Origin: an uncultured Prevotella sp.
GTDB taxonomy: Bacteria > Bacteroidota > Bacteroidia > Bacteroidales > Bacteroidaceae
Reading direction: 5' to 3'
DNA: 23,259 nt
Assembly (NCBI GenBank): GCA_900556795.1
Contig: USQD01000002.1
Coordinates: 1-23,259, forward strand
Positions 6,584-14,947 of this stretch are shown piece by piece. The position numbers and the translations under genes were made by a program. Each line of letters opens with the position of its first letter. Position 1 is the stretch's first letter. The notes under the pieces were generated by a model. That model was not told where the DNA came from, did no database searches, and was given only the letters and a program-made list of their open reading frames with translations.

Positions 6584-7435
6584 ATGTTACGAATAGCAGT
6601 ACAAAGTAAGGGTCGTCTGTTTGACGACACCATGAATCTTTTAGCAGAGGCAGACATCAAGGTCAGTGCCTCCAAGCGCACACTTCTGGTGCAGGCAAGT
6701 AATTTCCCACTCGAGGTTCTCTACCTCCGTGATGATGATATTCCTCAGAGTGTAGCCTCTGGTGTGGCAGATATCGGTATCGTGGGCGAGAACGAGTTCA
6801 TGGAGCGAGGTGAGAAAGCCCAGATCATCGATCGCCTGGGATTCAGCAAGTGCCGTTTGAGTCTTGCCATCCCTAAGAAGATAGAATATCCAGGATTACA
6901 GTGGTTCAACGGCAAGAAGATTGCCACCTCTTACCCTAACATCCTGCGCAACTTCATGAAGAAGCATAATATCAATGCCGACATCCATGTCATCACCGGT
7001 TCTGTAGAGATCAGCCCGGGCATCGGTCTGGCAGATGGTATCTTTGATATCGTCAGCTCTGGTTCTACGTTGGTAAGCAACAATCTTGCCGAGGTAGAGG
7101 TCGTGATGAAGAGCGAGGCTTTGCTCATCGGCAACTGGAATATGGATGAGGAGAAGCATCAGATTCTGAACGAGATGCTGTTCCGCTTCGAGGCTGTGCG
7201 TTCTGCCCAGGACAAGAAGTACGTGATGATGAATGCGCCTAAGGCAAAGGTAGAGGAGATTACCCAGGTATTGCCGGGTATCAAGAGTCCTACCATCATC
7301 CCATTGGCAGACGATGACTGGTGTTCTATTCATACCGTGCTCGATGAGAAACGTTTCTGGGAAATCATCGGTAAGCTGAAGGAACTCGGTGCACAGGGCA
7401 TCCTGGTAACACCAATTGAGAAGATGATATTGTAA
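6584..7435 (+). CDS. hisG: ATP phosphoribosyltransferase HisG (long form)
   Basis: HisG catalyses the first step of histidine synthesis, joining ATP and PRPP, and is the usual point of feedback inhibition by histidine. From ATG 6584 the product has 283 residues beginning MLRIAVQSKGRLFDD, the classic HisG N-terminus. The PRPP-binding loop SSGSTLVSNN is at 158-167. The C-terminal segment (about 210-283), ending ILVTPIEKMIL, is the regulatory domain that marks the long form, which does not need HisZ. The upstream in-frame ATG at 6545 is rejected because it lies in the promoter and adds residues absent from the family. It is the first gene of hisG-hisD-hisC, with 29 bases to hisD. Confidence 0.96.
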   Translation: MLRIAVQSKGRLFDDTMNLLAEADIKVSASKRTLLVQASNFPLEVLYLRDDDIPQSVASGVADIGIVGENEFMERGEKAQIIDRLGFSKCRLSLAIPKKIEYPGLQWFNGKKIATSYPNILRNFMKKHNINADIHVITGSVEISPGIGLADGIFDIVSSGSTLVSNNLAEVEVVMKSEALLIGNWNMDEEKHQILNEMLFRFEAVRSAQDKKYVMMNAPKAKVEEITQVLPGIKSPTIIPLADDDWCSIHTVLDEKRFWEIIGKLKELGAQGILVTPIEKMIL

Positions 7436-7464
7436 CATTGAACTTTAAACATTAATAAGAAGGA

Positions 7465-8748
7465 ATGAAGGTAATTAAGTATCCTGCAAAGGAGGAATGG
7501 AGCGAGATAGTAAAACGCCCACACCTGGATGTATCCAAGCTCAATGCTACGGTACAGGGTGTACTCGACGATGTAAAGAAGCATGGCGATGAAGCCGTGA
7601 AGCGTTACGAGGAAATGTTTGATCATGCCCATCTCGATTCTTTGGCTGTGACTGAAGCTGAAATCGAAGAGGCTGAGCAACTGGTTTCCCAAGAACTGAA
7701 AGACGCTTTGCACCTCGCCCATCATAACATTGCCGCATTCCATCAGAGCCAGAAGTTTGAAGGCGAGAAGATTGAAACATGCCCTGGCGTTACCTGCTGG
7801 CAGAAGAGCGTAGCCATCCAGAAGGTGGGACTTTATATCCCAGGCGGTACAGCACCGCTGTTCTCTACCGTACTGATGCTGGCTACTCCAGCCAAGATTG
7901 CCGGTTGCGGGGAAATCGTTCTCTGTACTCCTCCTAACCAGGAGGGTAAGGTGAACCCAGCCATTCTCATGGCGGCGAAGATTGCCGGTGTCAGCAAGAT
8001 TTTCAAGGCGGGTGGCGTACAGGCCATCGGTGCCATGGCGTATGGTACTGAGAGCGTGCCTAAGGTATATAAGATCTTCGGTCCGGGCAACCAGTTCGTG
8101 ATGGCTGCCAAGCAGCAGGTTTCATTGCACGACGTGGCTATCGATATGCCTGCCGGTCCTTCGGAGGTTTGTCTGATTGCTGACGAAACAGCCAATCCTG
8201 TTTTCGCTGCAGCCGACTTGCTTTCTCAGGCAGAACATGGTTTCGACTCGCAGGTGTTCTTCATCACTACCTCTGAAAAGGTATTGGAAAATGTGAAGAA
8301 GAAAGTTGAAGTACAACTCGAACGTTTGCCACGTAAGGAGATGGCACAGACCTCGTTAGACAATTCTAAGTTTATCCTTGTTAAGGATGATGAGGAGGCT
8401 ATCGAGCTTTGCAATACCTATGCTCCTGAGCATCTGATCATCGCCACTGCCCACTATGAGCAGCTGGCTGAAAGGGTAGTGAATGCCGGTAGCGTATTCC
8501 TGGGCAACTATGCCTGTGAGAGTGCGGGCGACTATGCCAGCGGTACCAATCATACCCTGCCAACCCATGGCTATGCCTTGGCATACAACGGTGTGAATCT
8601 CGACAGCTATAACCGCAAGATCACTTTCCAGCATCTTACCGAAGAAGGTATTCGTAACATAGGAGATGCGGTGGTGACCATGGCTGAGAACGAGCAGCTT
8701 GAGGCACATGCCAATGCCATGAGATTGAGAGTTGAAAGTCTAAAATAA
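7465..8748 (+). CDS. hisD: histidinol dehydrogenase HisD
   Basis: HisD is the NAD-dependent zinc enzyme that oxidises histidinol to histidine in the last two steps of the pathway. The 427 residues match the usual length. The predicted zinc ligands are Q255, H258, D356 and H415, and the catalytic Glu-His pair is E322-H323 in APEHL. The conserved YIPGGTAPLFSTVLM (124-138) and GPGNQFV (206-212) blocks are intact. The spacer from hisG carries the word AACATTGAACTTTA, which also occurs in the radA-queC repeat. It is co-directional with hisC, 9 bases downstream. Confidence 0.97.
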   Translation: MKVIKYPAKEEWSEIVKRPHLDVSKLNATVQGVLDDVKKHGDEAVKRYEEMFDHAHLDSLAVTEAEIEEAEQLVSQELKDALHLAHHNIAAFHQSQKFEGEKIETCPGVTCWQKSVAIQKVGLYIPGGTAPLFSTVLMLATPAKIAGCGEIVLCTPPNQEGKVNPAILMAAKIAGVSKIFKAGGVQAIGAMAYGTESVPKVYKIFGPGNQFVMAAKQQVSLHDVAIDMPAGPSEVCLIADETANPVFAAADLLSQAEHGFDSQVFFITTSEKVLENVKKKVEVQLERLPRKEMAQTSLDNSKFILVKDDEEAIELCNTYAPEHLIIATAHYEQLAERVVNAGSVFLGNYACESAGDYASGTNHTLPTHGYALAYNGVNLDSYNRKITFQHLTEEGIRNIGDAVVTMAENEQLEAHANAMRLRVESLK

Positions 8749-8757
8749 TTTGATGTT

Positions 8758-9792
8758 ATGAAAGATTTAAAAGAATTGTGCCGGGAGAACATCTGGAATC
8801 TGGCACCATACAGTTGCGCTCGAACAGAATTCGCAGGCAGAAATGCCCGCGTGTTCCTCGATGCTAACGAGAATCCATATAATGACCCTTACAATCGCTA
8901 TCCAGACCCACTGCAGGTGGAGCTGAAGAAGCAGGTCAGTAAGATAAAGGGTGTGGCAGAAGAGAAAATCTTCCTGGGCAATGGTTCAGACGAAGCCATC
9001 GACTTGGTTTACCGTGTGTTCTGTCGTCCTGGTCAGGACAATGTTGTAGCCATCGCTCCTACCTACGGCATGTATCAGGTATGTGCCGACATCAATGATG
9101 TGGAGTATCGTGAGGTGTTGCTTGATGAGAACTATCAGGTGACAGCCGATAAGATTATCGATGCCTGCGATGACAATACCAAGGTTATCTGGTTCTGTAG
9201 TCCTAACAATCCTACGGGCAACCACATCAACCGTGAAGCCATCGTAGAAGTGTTGCGCCTGTTCGATGGCATCGTCATCGTGGATGAAGCTTACAGTGAT
9301 TTCTCTTCCGAGCGAACCTTCCGCAGTGTCATCGACCATTTTCCAAACATCATCGTCTTGAATACGATGAGCAAGGCTTGGGGCTGTGCAGCCCTTCGAC
9401 TGGGTATGGCTTTTGCCAGCAAGGAAATAGTAGATATATTCAATAAGGTGAAATATCCTTATAATGTGAATCTCCTTACCCAGGAGCAGGCTTTGGAGGT
9501 ATTGAAGAATCCGCTGAAGATGGATGAATGGGTGAAGAACATCCTGCAGGAACGTTCCAAGGTGATGGCAGCCTTCATGGAACTGCCTATCTGTGAGAAG
9601 GTATATCCTACAGATGCCAACTTCTTCCTGGCAAAGGTGACGGATGCCAATGCCATCTACGATTATCTCGTGGCGCAGGGCATCATCGTAAGAAATAGAA
9701 ATAAGGTGCAACTCTGTGGCAACTGCCTTCGTATTACCATCGGTAATAAGAGTGAGAATGCAGAACTGCTGGGTGCATTAAGACAATATTAG
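8758..9792 (+). CDS. hisC: histidinol-phosphate aminotransferase HisC
   Basis: HisC is a pyridoxal-phosphate aminotransferase that converts imidazole acetol phosphate to histidinol phosphate. The 344 residues carry the class I/II fold signatures: LDANENPY (34-41), SPNNPTGN (148-155), DEAYSDF (176-182) and the PLP-binding lysine K206 in MSKAWG. A conserved C-terminal CLRITIG block is present. The start at 8758 is 9 bases after hisD. The gene is followed by a strong terminator and an opposite-strand gene, so the operon ends here; hisB, which often follows hisC in Bacteroidales, is absent. Confidence 0.96.
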   Translation: MKDLKELCRENIWNLAPYSCARTEFAGRNARVFLDANENPYNDPYNRYPDPLQVELKKQVSKIKGVAEEKIFLGNGSDEAIDLVYRVFCRPGQDNVVAIAPTYGMYQVCADINDVEYREVLLDENYQVTADKIIDACDDNTKVIWFCSPNNPTGNHINREAIVEVLRLFDGIVIVDEAYSDFSSERTFRSVIDHFPNIIVLNTMSKAWGCAALRLGMAFASKEIVDIFNKVKYPYNVNLLTQEQALEVLKNPLKMDEWVKNILQERSKVMAAFMELPICEKVYPTDANFFLAKVTDANAIYDYLVAQGIIVRNRNKVQLCGNCLRITIGNKSENAELLGALRQY

Positions 9793-9810
9793 TTTTTTTA
9801 CATTAGCCTG

Positions 9811-9854
9811 GGAGGGAGAAGGAAGCAGCGGCTTTCGAACCTCCCTCCTTTTTT
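9811..9854 (+). terminator. his operon terminator
   Basis: GGAGGGAG at 9811-9818 pairs perfectly with CTCCCTCC at 9841-9848 and is followed by six T (9849-9854). It lies 19 bases after the hisC stop. The minus side has no T-run directly after the stem, so it probably works in one direction. Confidence 0.8.
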
Positions 9855-9860
9855 ATGTCA

Positions 9861-10310
9861 TTATTCCTTGAGTAAGTCATCCAGGAATTCATCGAGGTCA
9901 TGATCCAGATTCTCCATCAGGTCGCCACCCACGATGATGGTATCATCATCGGCAAGGTAGAGTTCTCCCAGATTCTCCTTTTCATCATCCTCCAAAACAA
10001 AGCTGTAAGGCTTCAGGATTCCGAGATGGTCTACCGTCTGGGCATTCTTGCGCAAGAGGTCGCGCAAAAGCTTTGCCACCTCGTCATAGAAGTTTTCATC
10101 TTTGTTGTCAATCCATTGATCAACAACACAGCGGGTAATCTCGTTCTCATCATCGTCAAAGGCAAGCATCTCACCGCTGTCCTGTGAAACTCTCACATGG
10201 ATATCGGTTAGCATACATGTGTCTTCTTCAGACGCTGGTACCGGAAACTTTTGAGACACTTTTCTGATGAAACGCTCTACTTGTTGAATCATTTGTTCTG
10301 TTACTTCCAT
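9861..10310 (-). CDS. conserved acidic cytoplasmic protein, unknown function
   Basis: The protein has 149 residues, no signal peptide and no membrane segment. It is strongly acidic, with Asp/Glu runs at 25-30, 51-56, 106-111 and through the C-terminus (LDHDLDEFLDDLLKE). The N-terminal MEVTEQMIQQVERFIRKV looks helical. The central part contains CVVDQWIDNKDE and LGILKPYSFVLEDDE. It resembles an uncharacterised protein widespread in Bacteroidales, judged from memory of the family and not from a search. No catalytic motif is visible. It has its own TACCTTTG promoter box and a GC-rich leader hairpin, and it converges with hisC, so it is not part of the his operon. Confidence 0.85.
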   Translation of the reverse strand: MEVTEQMIQQVERFIRKVSQKFPVPASEEDTCMLTDIHVRVSQDSGEMLAFDDDENEITRCVVDQWIDNKDENFYDEVAKLLRDLLRKNAQTVDHLGILKPYSFVLEDDEKENLGELYLADDDTIIVGGDLMENLDHDLDEFLDDLLKE

Positions 10311-10375
10311 AAATCTACGTTTTTATCAGCCTCTGGCTTTGATCGAGCCTTAGGCTTGGTTCTTACTTTCTATTG

Positions 10376-10383
10376 CAAAGGTA
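10376..10383 (-). promoter_or_regulatory. -7 promoter box of the acidic protein gene
   Basis: The minus strand reads TACCTTTG, matching TAnnTTTG, 65 bases upstream of the ATG at 10310. The intervening leader (10329-10357) contains a bulged hairpin made by AGCCT/AGGCT and GGCT/AGCC arms, so the 5' untranslated region may be structured. Confidence 0.5.
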
Positions 10384-10476
10384 CACAAAAAAATGAAACA
10401 AACCAAGAAGTTGGGGAAAAAAAAGTAACAAAGAAAACGTTTACGCCCCTTTTAATTAAAAAACCTTCTTAAATAG

Positions 10477-10507
10477 TTTGTCATTTCTAAAATATTTGCT
10501 ATCTTTG
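10477..10507 (+). promoter_or_regulatory. promoter of the rseC-rnf operon
   Basis: TTTG at 10477-10480 and TATCTTTG at 10500-10507 are 19 bases apart, a full match to the Bacteroidetes consensus. It lies 32 bases upstream of the first gene, and no other promoter of this form was noticed inside the operon. Confidence 0.7.
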
Positions 10508-10539
10508 CAACCAAATAAATTGCAAACTCGACTTTACAA

Positions 10540-10953
10540 ATGAACAAGATAAGACATACTGGTATCGTGGATGGGGTAGAGGGAGAATGCGTGAAAGTTC
10601 GCATCCTCCAGGCTTCTGCCTGCAGCACCTGCAAAGTGGCTGCCCACTGCAATGCCTCTGAAATGAAAGAAAAAATGGTTGAGATAAGAATGGCTGATGC
10701 TGCATCTTATCAGAAGGGTGATTCTGTTGTCGTGGTGGCTGACGCTTCCGTAGGTTACAGAGCCAGCCTTTACGGTTATCTCTTGCCGCTGGTGGCTATG
10801 GTGGCAACCTTGATTGCTGTTCTTGCTACTACCCATTCTGAGGGTATGGCTGCCGTTTCGGCACTGGGAATCCTCGTTCCTTATTATGCTGTACTCTATC
10901 TGATGCGCAACAGGTTAAGAAACCGATTCAGCTTTAAAATCGAACGTTTTTGA
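10540..10953 (+). CDS. RseC/MucC-family membrane protein
   Basis: The 137-residue product fits the RseC/MucC family: a short cytoplasmic N-terminal domain with cysteines C17, C28, C31 and C37 (C-x2-C-x5-C), then two membrane helices (about 76-97 and 103-123) and a basic C-terminal end (RNRLRNRFSFK). In proteobacteria RseC is linked to SoxR reduction and sigma-E control. In Bacteroidales the gene is usually seen heading the rnf operon, as here, where it lies 28 bases before rnfB. An accessory role in Rnf assembly or redox delivery is inference. The cysteines could hold a metal or an Fe-S cluster. No soxR or rpoE anti-sigma gene is adjacent. Confidence 0.88.
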   Translation: MNKIRHTGIVDGVEGECVKVRILQASACSTCKVAAHCNASEMKEKMVEIRMADAASYQKGDSVVVVADASVGYRASLYGYLLPLVAMVATLIAVLATTHSEGMAAVSALGILVPYYAVLYLMRNRLRNRFSFKIERF

Positions 10954-10981
10954 TTATTAACTAAAACAAATACAAATTATT

Positions 10982-11875
10982 ATGAATTTTATTTTGATTG
11001 CGGTCTTGGTACTCGGTGCCATTGCGCTGATTGCAGCGTTGGTGCTCTTCGGAGTATCTAAGAAGTTTGCCGTCGAAGAGGACCCTCGATTGGGACAGGT
11101 AGGAGAACTCCTTCCGGGTGCCAACTGTGGTGGTTGCGGTTTTGCCGGATGTTCCGGTATGGCTGCTGCACTGGTCAAGGGTGCTGATGCCGGTAGCATC
11201 GACGGACTGATGTGTCCTGTGGGTGGTGCCGACGTGATGGGCAAGGTGGCTGATCTCCTGGGGCTGGCTGTGGCTAACACAGAGGCTAAGGTGGCTGTGG
11301 TTCGTTGTAATGGCTCTTGCGAGCACCGTCCTCGCATTGCCGAGTATGATGGTTTGCACACTTGTGCTGCCATGAACTCCTGTGGTGCCGGCGAAACCGG
11401 ATGCGGATTCGGCTGTCTGGGTTGTGGTGATTGCGTGGCTGCCTGCCAGTTTGGTGCCATCTCTATCAATCCTGAGACGGGTCTTCCTGAGGTTGATGAG
11501 GAGAAGTGTACGGGTTGTGGTGCTTGCGCCAAGGCTTGTCCACGTCACATCATCGAGCTTCGAAAGAAGGGTCCTAAGGGTCGCCGTGTTTACGTGCAGT
11601 GCGTGAACCACGACAAGGGAGCTGTGGCTAAGAAGGCTTGTAGCGTTGCTTGCATCGGATGCGGTAAGTGTCAGAAGGTCTGCAAGTTTGATGCTATCAC
11701 GGTAGAAAACTATGTGGCTTATGTAGATTTCAACAAGTGCCGCATGTGTACCAAGTGTGTTGACGAATGCCCAACCGGTGCTCTCGTAAAAGTTAATTTC
11801 CCAGTTAAGAAGGCAAAGCCAGCTGCAGAGGCTGCACCTAAGGCTGAGGTTTCAGAAGAAAAAAAGGAGGATTAA
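10982..11875 (+). CDS. rnfB: Rnf complex ferredoxin subunit RnfB
   Basis: RnfB takes electrons from reduced ferredoxin and passes them into the membrane complex. The 297 residues comprise an N-terminal membrane anchor (3-25), a 4Fe-4S site C49-C52-C57-C78 in the family pattern C-x2-C-x4-C-x20-C, and a cysteine-rich stretch (C109 to C141). Four CxxCxxCxxxC motifs follow, starting at C145, C176, C224 and C253. That is about five clusters, more than the three of E. coli RsxB and closer to the long RnfB of anaerobes. The tail (272-297) is Ala/Lys/Glu-rich. The start at 10982 places the membrane anchor immediately at the N-terminus. rnfC follows after 3 bases. Confidence 0.97.
   Translation: MNFILIAVLVLGAIALIAALVLFGVSKKFAVEEDPRLGQVGELLPGANCGGCGFAGCSGMAAALVKGADAGSIDGLMCPVGGADVMGKVADLLGLAVANTEAKVAVVRCNGSCEHRPRIAEYDGLHTCAAMNSCGAGETGCGFGCLGCGDCVAACQFGAISINPETGLPEVDEEKCTGCGACAKACPRHIIELRKKGPKGRRVYVQCVNHDKGAVAKKACSVACIGCGKCQKVCKFDAITVENYVAYVDFNKCRMCTKCVDECPTGALVKVNFPVKKAKPAAEAAPKAEVSEEKKED
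11864..11870 (+). promoter_or_regulatory. Shine-Dalgarno sequence of rnfC
   Basis: AAGGAGG at 11864-11870 lies within the last codons of rnfB, 8 bases before the rnfC ATG. Good Shine-Dalgarno sequences are unusual in Bacteroidetes, where most starts lack them. Confidence 0.65.
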
Positions 11876-11878
11876 ATC

Positions 11879-13231
11879 ATGAATTTGAGAACTTTTAGAA
11901 TTGGTGGAGTTCACCCAGAAGAGAATAAGATTACTGCCGAGATGGCTACTCAGGTAGCTCCTCTCCCTAAGCAGGCTATTTTCCCACTTGGTCAGCACAT
12001 CGGTGCTCCTGCCAAGCCTGTAGTTGCCAAGGGCGACAAGGTGAAGGTGGGTACACTCATTGCTGAGGCAGGTGGTTTTGTGAGTGCTCCTATTTACAGT
12101 TCCGTTTCTGGAACCGTGTTCAAGGTAGATACATCCATTGATGCTACCGGTTATCGCAAGCCTTGCATTATCATTAATGTAGAGGGCGACGAGTGGGAGG
12201 AGAGTATCGACCGCTCTGATAAGCTCGAGACGCTGGAGGCTCATGCTGAGCTGACTCCAGAAGAGATTGTCAATCGTATCAAGGTTGCTGGTGTCACAGG
12301 TATGGGTGGTGCCGGTTTTCCTACCTTCATCAAGCTTTGTCCTCCTCCTGGAGCCAAGGCAGAGTGTGTCATCATCAACGGTGTAGAGTGTGAGCCTTAT
12401 ATCACAGCCGATTATCGCCTGATGATGGAGCATGCCGATGAGATTCTCGTTGGTTTGAACCTTCTGATGAAGGCGGCTAAGGTAGAGAAGGGCTACATCG
12501 GTATTGAGGACAACAAGCCTGCTGCCATCAAGCTATTCGAGGAAAAGACAGCCAATGATTCCCGTATCGAGATTGTTCCTCTGGCTAAGAAGTATCCTCA
12601 GGGAGGTGAGAAGCAGTTGGTAGATGCGGTTATCCGCCGCCAGGTTCCAGCTCCTCCAGCTATCCCAGTCAACGTTGGAGCAATAGTTCAAAATGTAGGT
12701 ACTGCCTTTGCTGTTTATCAGGCAGTTATGAAGAACAAGCCTCTCTTCGAGCGCTATACTACCGTTACCGGTAAGCAGGTGAAGAATCCTGGCAACTTCC
12801 TCGTACGTATGGGTACTCCATTCTCTCAGATGATTGAGAATTGTGGCGGTTTGCCTGAGGGCGATAATAAGGTGTTGGCTGGTGGTCCGATGATGGGTAA
12901 GGCTGTGATCAGCCTCGATGTTCCTGTAACCAAGGGTACCAACTCCATCACCGTATTGACCGATGCCGATGCTCACCGCAAGAAGGCTCAGCCATGTATC
13001 CGCTGTGCCAAGTGTGTGGATGCCTGTCCAATGGGCTTGGAGCCATACTTGCTTGCTACCCTGAGCGTAGTGAAGGATTATGAACGCCTGGAGGCTGAGG
13101 AGGTAACATCCTGCATCGCCTGCGGTTCATGTCAGTTCACCTGTCCTTCACATCGTCCTATCCTCGATAACATCATCAATGGTAAGGCTGCGGTGATGGG
13201 CATCATCAGAGCTCGCAACGCCAAGAAGTAA
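11879..13231 (+). CDS. rnfC: Rnf complex NADH-binding subunit RnfC
   Basis: RnfC is the peripheral subunit that exchanges electrons with NAD. The 450-residue product starts with the typical FRIGGVHPEENK segment, has a barrel-sandwich part (about 30-85), and a flavin/NADH-binding fold related to complex I NuoF with GMGGAGFPT at 141-149 and NGVECEPY at 167-174. Two 4Fe-4S clusters are bound by C373, C376, C379, C383 and C412, C415, C418, C422. It lacks the long Ala-rich C-terminal repeat tail seen in some proteobacterial RnfC. It is translated from an ATG 3 bases after the rnfB stop. Confidence 0.97.
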   Translation: MNLRTFRIGGVHPEENKITAEMATQVAPLPKQAIFPLGQHIGAPAKPVVAKGDKVKVGTLIAEAGGFVSAPIYSSVSGTVFKVDTSIDATGYRKPCIIINVEGDEWEESIDRSDKLETLEAHAELTPEEIVNRIKVAGVTGMGGAGFPTFIKLCPPPGAKAECVIINGVECEPYITADYRLMMEHADEILVGLNLLMKAAKVEKGYIGIEDNKPAAIKLFEEKTANDSRIEIVPLAKKYPQGGEKQLVDAVIRRQVPAPPAIPVNVGAIVQNVGTAFAVYQAVMKNKPLFERYTTVTGKQVKNPGNFLVRMGTPFSQMIENCGGLPEGDNKVLAGGPMMGKAVISLDVPVTKGTNSITVLTDADAHRKKAQPCIRCAKCVDACPMGLEPYLLATLSVVKDYERLEAEEVTSCIACGSCQFTCPSHRPILDNIINGKAAVMGIIRARNAKK

Positions 13232-13281
13232 GCGTTCACGTCAAGAATGAATTTCATTTAAGAAAGAATTTAAAAGATAAA

Positions 13282-14283
13282 ATGGGAAAATTAATCGTTT
13301 CATTATCGCCACATGCCCACGGAAATGAGAGCGTGGAGAAGAACATGTACGGAGTGATCATCGCTCTCGTGCCTGCCATCCTCGCATCTTTCTATTTCTT
13401 CGGTCTGGGTTCAGCAGTCGTACTGCTCACCTCTGTGGCAGCCTGCGTCTTCTTTGAGTGGGCAATTACAAAATATCTCCTGAAGGAGGAGACCAGCTTG
13501 CTCGATGGTTCTGCCATCATCACCGGTCTCTTGCTCGGCATGAACTTGCCAAGTAACCTTCCTCTCTGGATCATCATCATCGGTGCCCTGTTTGCCATCG
13601 GTGTAGGTAAGATGAGCTTCGGCGGTCTGGGTAACAATCCTTTCAATCCCGCTTTGGTGGGCCGTTGCTTCCTGCTCGTCAGCTTCCCTGCACAGATGAC
13701 TTCATGGCCAGTGGCTGGACAGATGTTCAGCTATACCGATGCAACAACTGGTGCAACACCGCTGGCTATCATGAAGACTGCCATCAAGACGGGTGATGCT
13801 TCTCTCTTGAATCAGTTGCCTGATTCCTTGAGTCTGCTCTTCGGTGCTACTGGCGATACTTTCGGTGCCGGAACTACCGGTGAGGTTTGTGCATTCGCCC
13901 TGTTGCTCGGTTTGGCTTATATGCTCTGGAAGAAGGTCATCACCTGGCATATTCCAGTCAGCATCATCGCTACCGTATTCGTTTTCAGTGGTTTGATGCA
14001 TTTGGCTAATCCTGTTTATGCCAATCCTCTGGCAGTCATTTTCAGTGGTGGTCTGATGCTCGGTGCCATCTTTATGGCAACCGATTACGTCACATCACCA
14101 ATGACTCACAAGGGTATGCTCATCTACGGAGTCTGCATCGGTCTTCTCACCGTTATCATCCGTAACTGGGGTAGCTATCCGGAAGGTATGTCGTTCGCCA
14201 TTCTTATCATGAATGCGTTCACACCTCTTATTAACACATACGTTAAACCAAAGCGCTTCGGTGAGAAGCCAGCTAAGAAATAA
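13282..14283 (+). CDS. rnfD: Rnf complex membrane subunit RnfD
   Basis: RnfD is an integral membrane subunit that carries a covalently bound FMN in the path that drives ion transport. The 333-residue product has many hydrophobic helices (for example 23-57, 75-108 and several from 190 to 320). The flavin attachment motif is TTGATPLA at 155-162, with T159 as the predicted acceptor, corresponding to the SGAT motif of homologues. MSFGGLGNNPFNPAL (111-125) is characteristic of the NqrB/RnfD family. A 50-base spacer separates it from rnfC; no promoter of the TAnnTTTG type was seen in it. Confidence 0.97.
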   Translation: MGKLIVSLSPHAHGNESVEKNMYGVIIALVPAILASFYFFGLGSAVVLLTSVAACVFFEWAITKYLLKEETSLLDGSAIITGLLLGMNLPSNLPLWIIIIGALFAIGVGKMSFGGLGNNPFNPALVGRCFLLVSFPAQMTSWPVAGQMFSYTDATTGATPLAIMKTAIKTGDASLLNQLPDSLSLLFGATGDTFGAGTTGEVCAFALLLGLAYMLWKKVITWHIPVSIIATVFVFSGLMHLANPVYANPLAVIFSGGLMLGAIFMATDYVTSPMTHKGMLIYGVCIGLLTVIIRNWGSYPEGMSFAILIMNAFTPLINTYVKPKRFGEKPAKK

Positions 14284-14288
14284 GGAGG
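14282..14288 (+). promoter_or_regulatory. Shine-Dalgarno sequence of rnfG
   Basis: AAGGAGG overlaps the rnfD stop codon (TAA 14281-14283) and ends 8 bases before the rnfG ATG at 14297. The sequence and spacing are the same as those before rnfC. Confidence 0.65.
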
Positions 14289-14296
14289 ACTGAGAC

Positions 14297-14941
14297 ATGC
14301 AGAAATTAGAATCATCATTAAAGAACATGGTATTGGTGCTTGTTGGCGTAGCGCTCGTTGTGGGTGCCGTACTCGCATATATCAATCACCTTACTTCCGG
14401 TCCTATCGCAGAGAAGGCAGCACAGAGTCTGGCTACCGGTATCAAGAGTGTGATGGGCACTGAAGATCTCCAGGTAGCTGAGCCGGAAGAGGTGAAGCAG
14501 GAGTTTGGCGGCAAGGAGTTTACCTTCACCCTCCACAAGTGCTCTGACAAGAGCGGTAAGGAGTTGGGTGCTGCCGTAGAGAGTACTACCGGTGGTTTCG
14601 GTGGCGACTTGAAGGTGCTCGTAGGTTTTGATACCGAGGGCAAGATTATGGGTTACACCATCCTTCAGGCTTCAGAGACTCCAGGTCTGGGTGCCAAGGC
14701 AACCAGTTGGTTCCAGAAAGACGGAAAGGGTAGCATCATCGGAAAAACTCCAAAGGATGGCGACCTCCACGTAAGTAAGGACGATAAGAGCGGCAATGCC
14801 GTAGATGCCATCACCGCATCAACCATTACCAGCCGTGCCTTCCTCAAGGCTATCAATCAGGCTTACGCTGCCTATGCCCAGAAGAGTGTAGATGGCGAGA
14901 GCGGTGCATCTAAAGTTGAACATAACGAAAAGAAAGGATAA
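14297..14941 (+). CDS. rnfG: Rnf complex flavin subunit RnfG
   Basis: RnfG is anchored by one N-terminal helix (about 9-30) and exposes an FMN-binding domain outside the membrane. The 214 residues include the GFGGDLKVLVGFD and SETPGLGAKA (126-135) blocks of the family. The covalent FMN site, commonly SGATxT, reads TASTIT at 173-178, so T176 is the expected acceptor but the Gly is replaced by Ala and the Ala by Ser. The C-terminal 20 residues are hydrophilic. The start is fixed by the Shine-Dalgarno sequence at 14282-14288. rnfE follows after 6 bases. Confidence 0.95.
   Translation: MQKLESSLKNMVLVLVGVALVVGAVLAYINHLTSGPIAEKAAQSLATGIKSVMGTEDLQVAEPEEVKQEFGGKEFTFTLHKCSDKSGKELGAAVESTTGGFGGDLKVLVGFDTEGKIMGYTILQASETPGLGAKATSWFQKDGKGSIIGKTPKDGDLHVSKDDKSGNAVDAITASTITSRAFLKAINQAYAAYAQKSVDGESGASKVEHNEKKG
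14933..14938 (+). promoter_or_regulatory. Shine-Dalgarno-like sequence of rnfE
   Basis: AAAGGA at the 3' end of rnfG lies 9 bases before the rnfE ATG at 14948. It is weaker than the two AAGGAGG sites of the same operon. Confidence 0.45.
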
Positions 14942-14947
14942 GCCGAT

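Noticed and set aside
10961..11611. Antisense open frames across rnfB (including a Thr/His-rich one of 216 codons)
   Set aside because: They are the reverse of the cysteine-rich rnfB frame, which is certain; the amino acid composition is an artefact of GC-rich codons read backwards.
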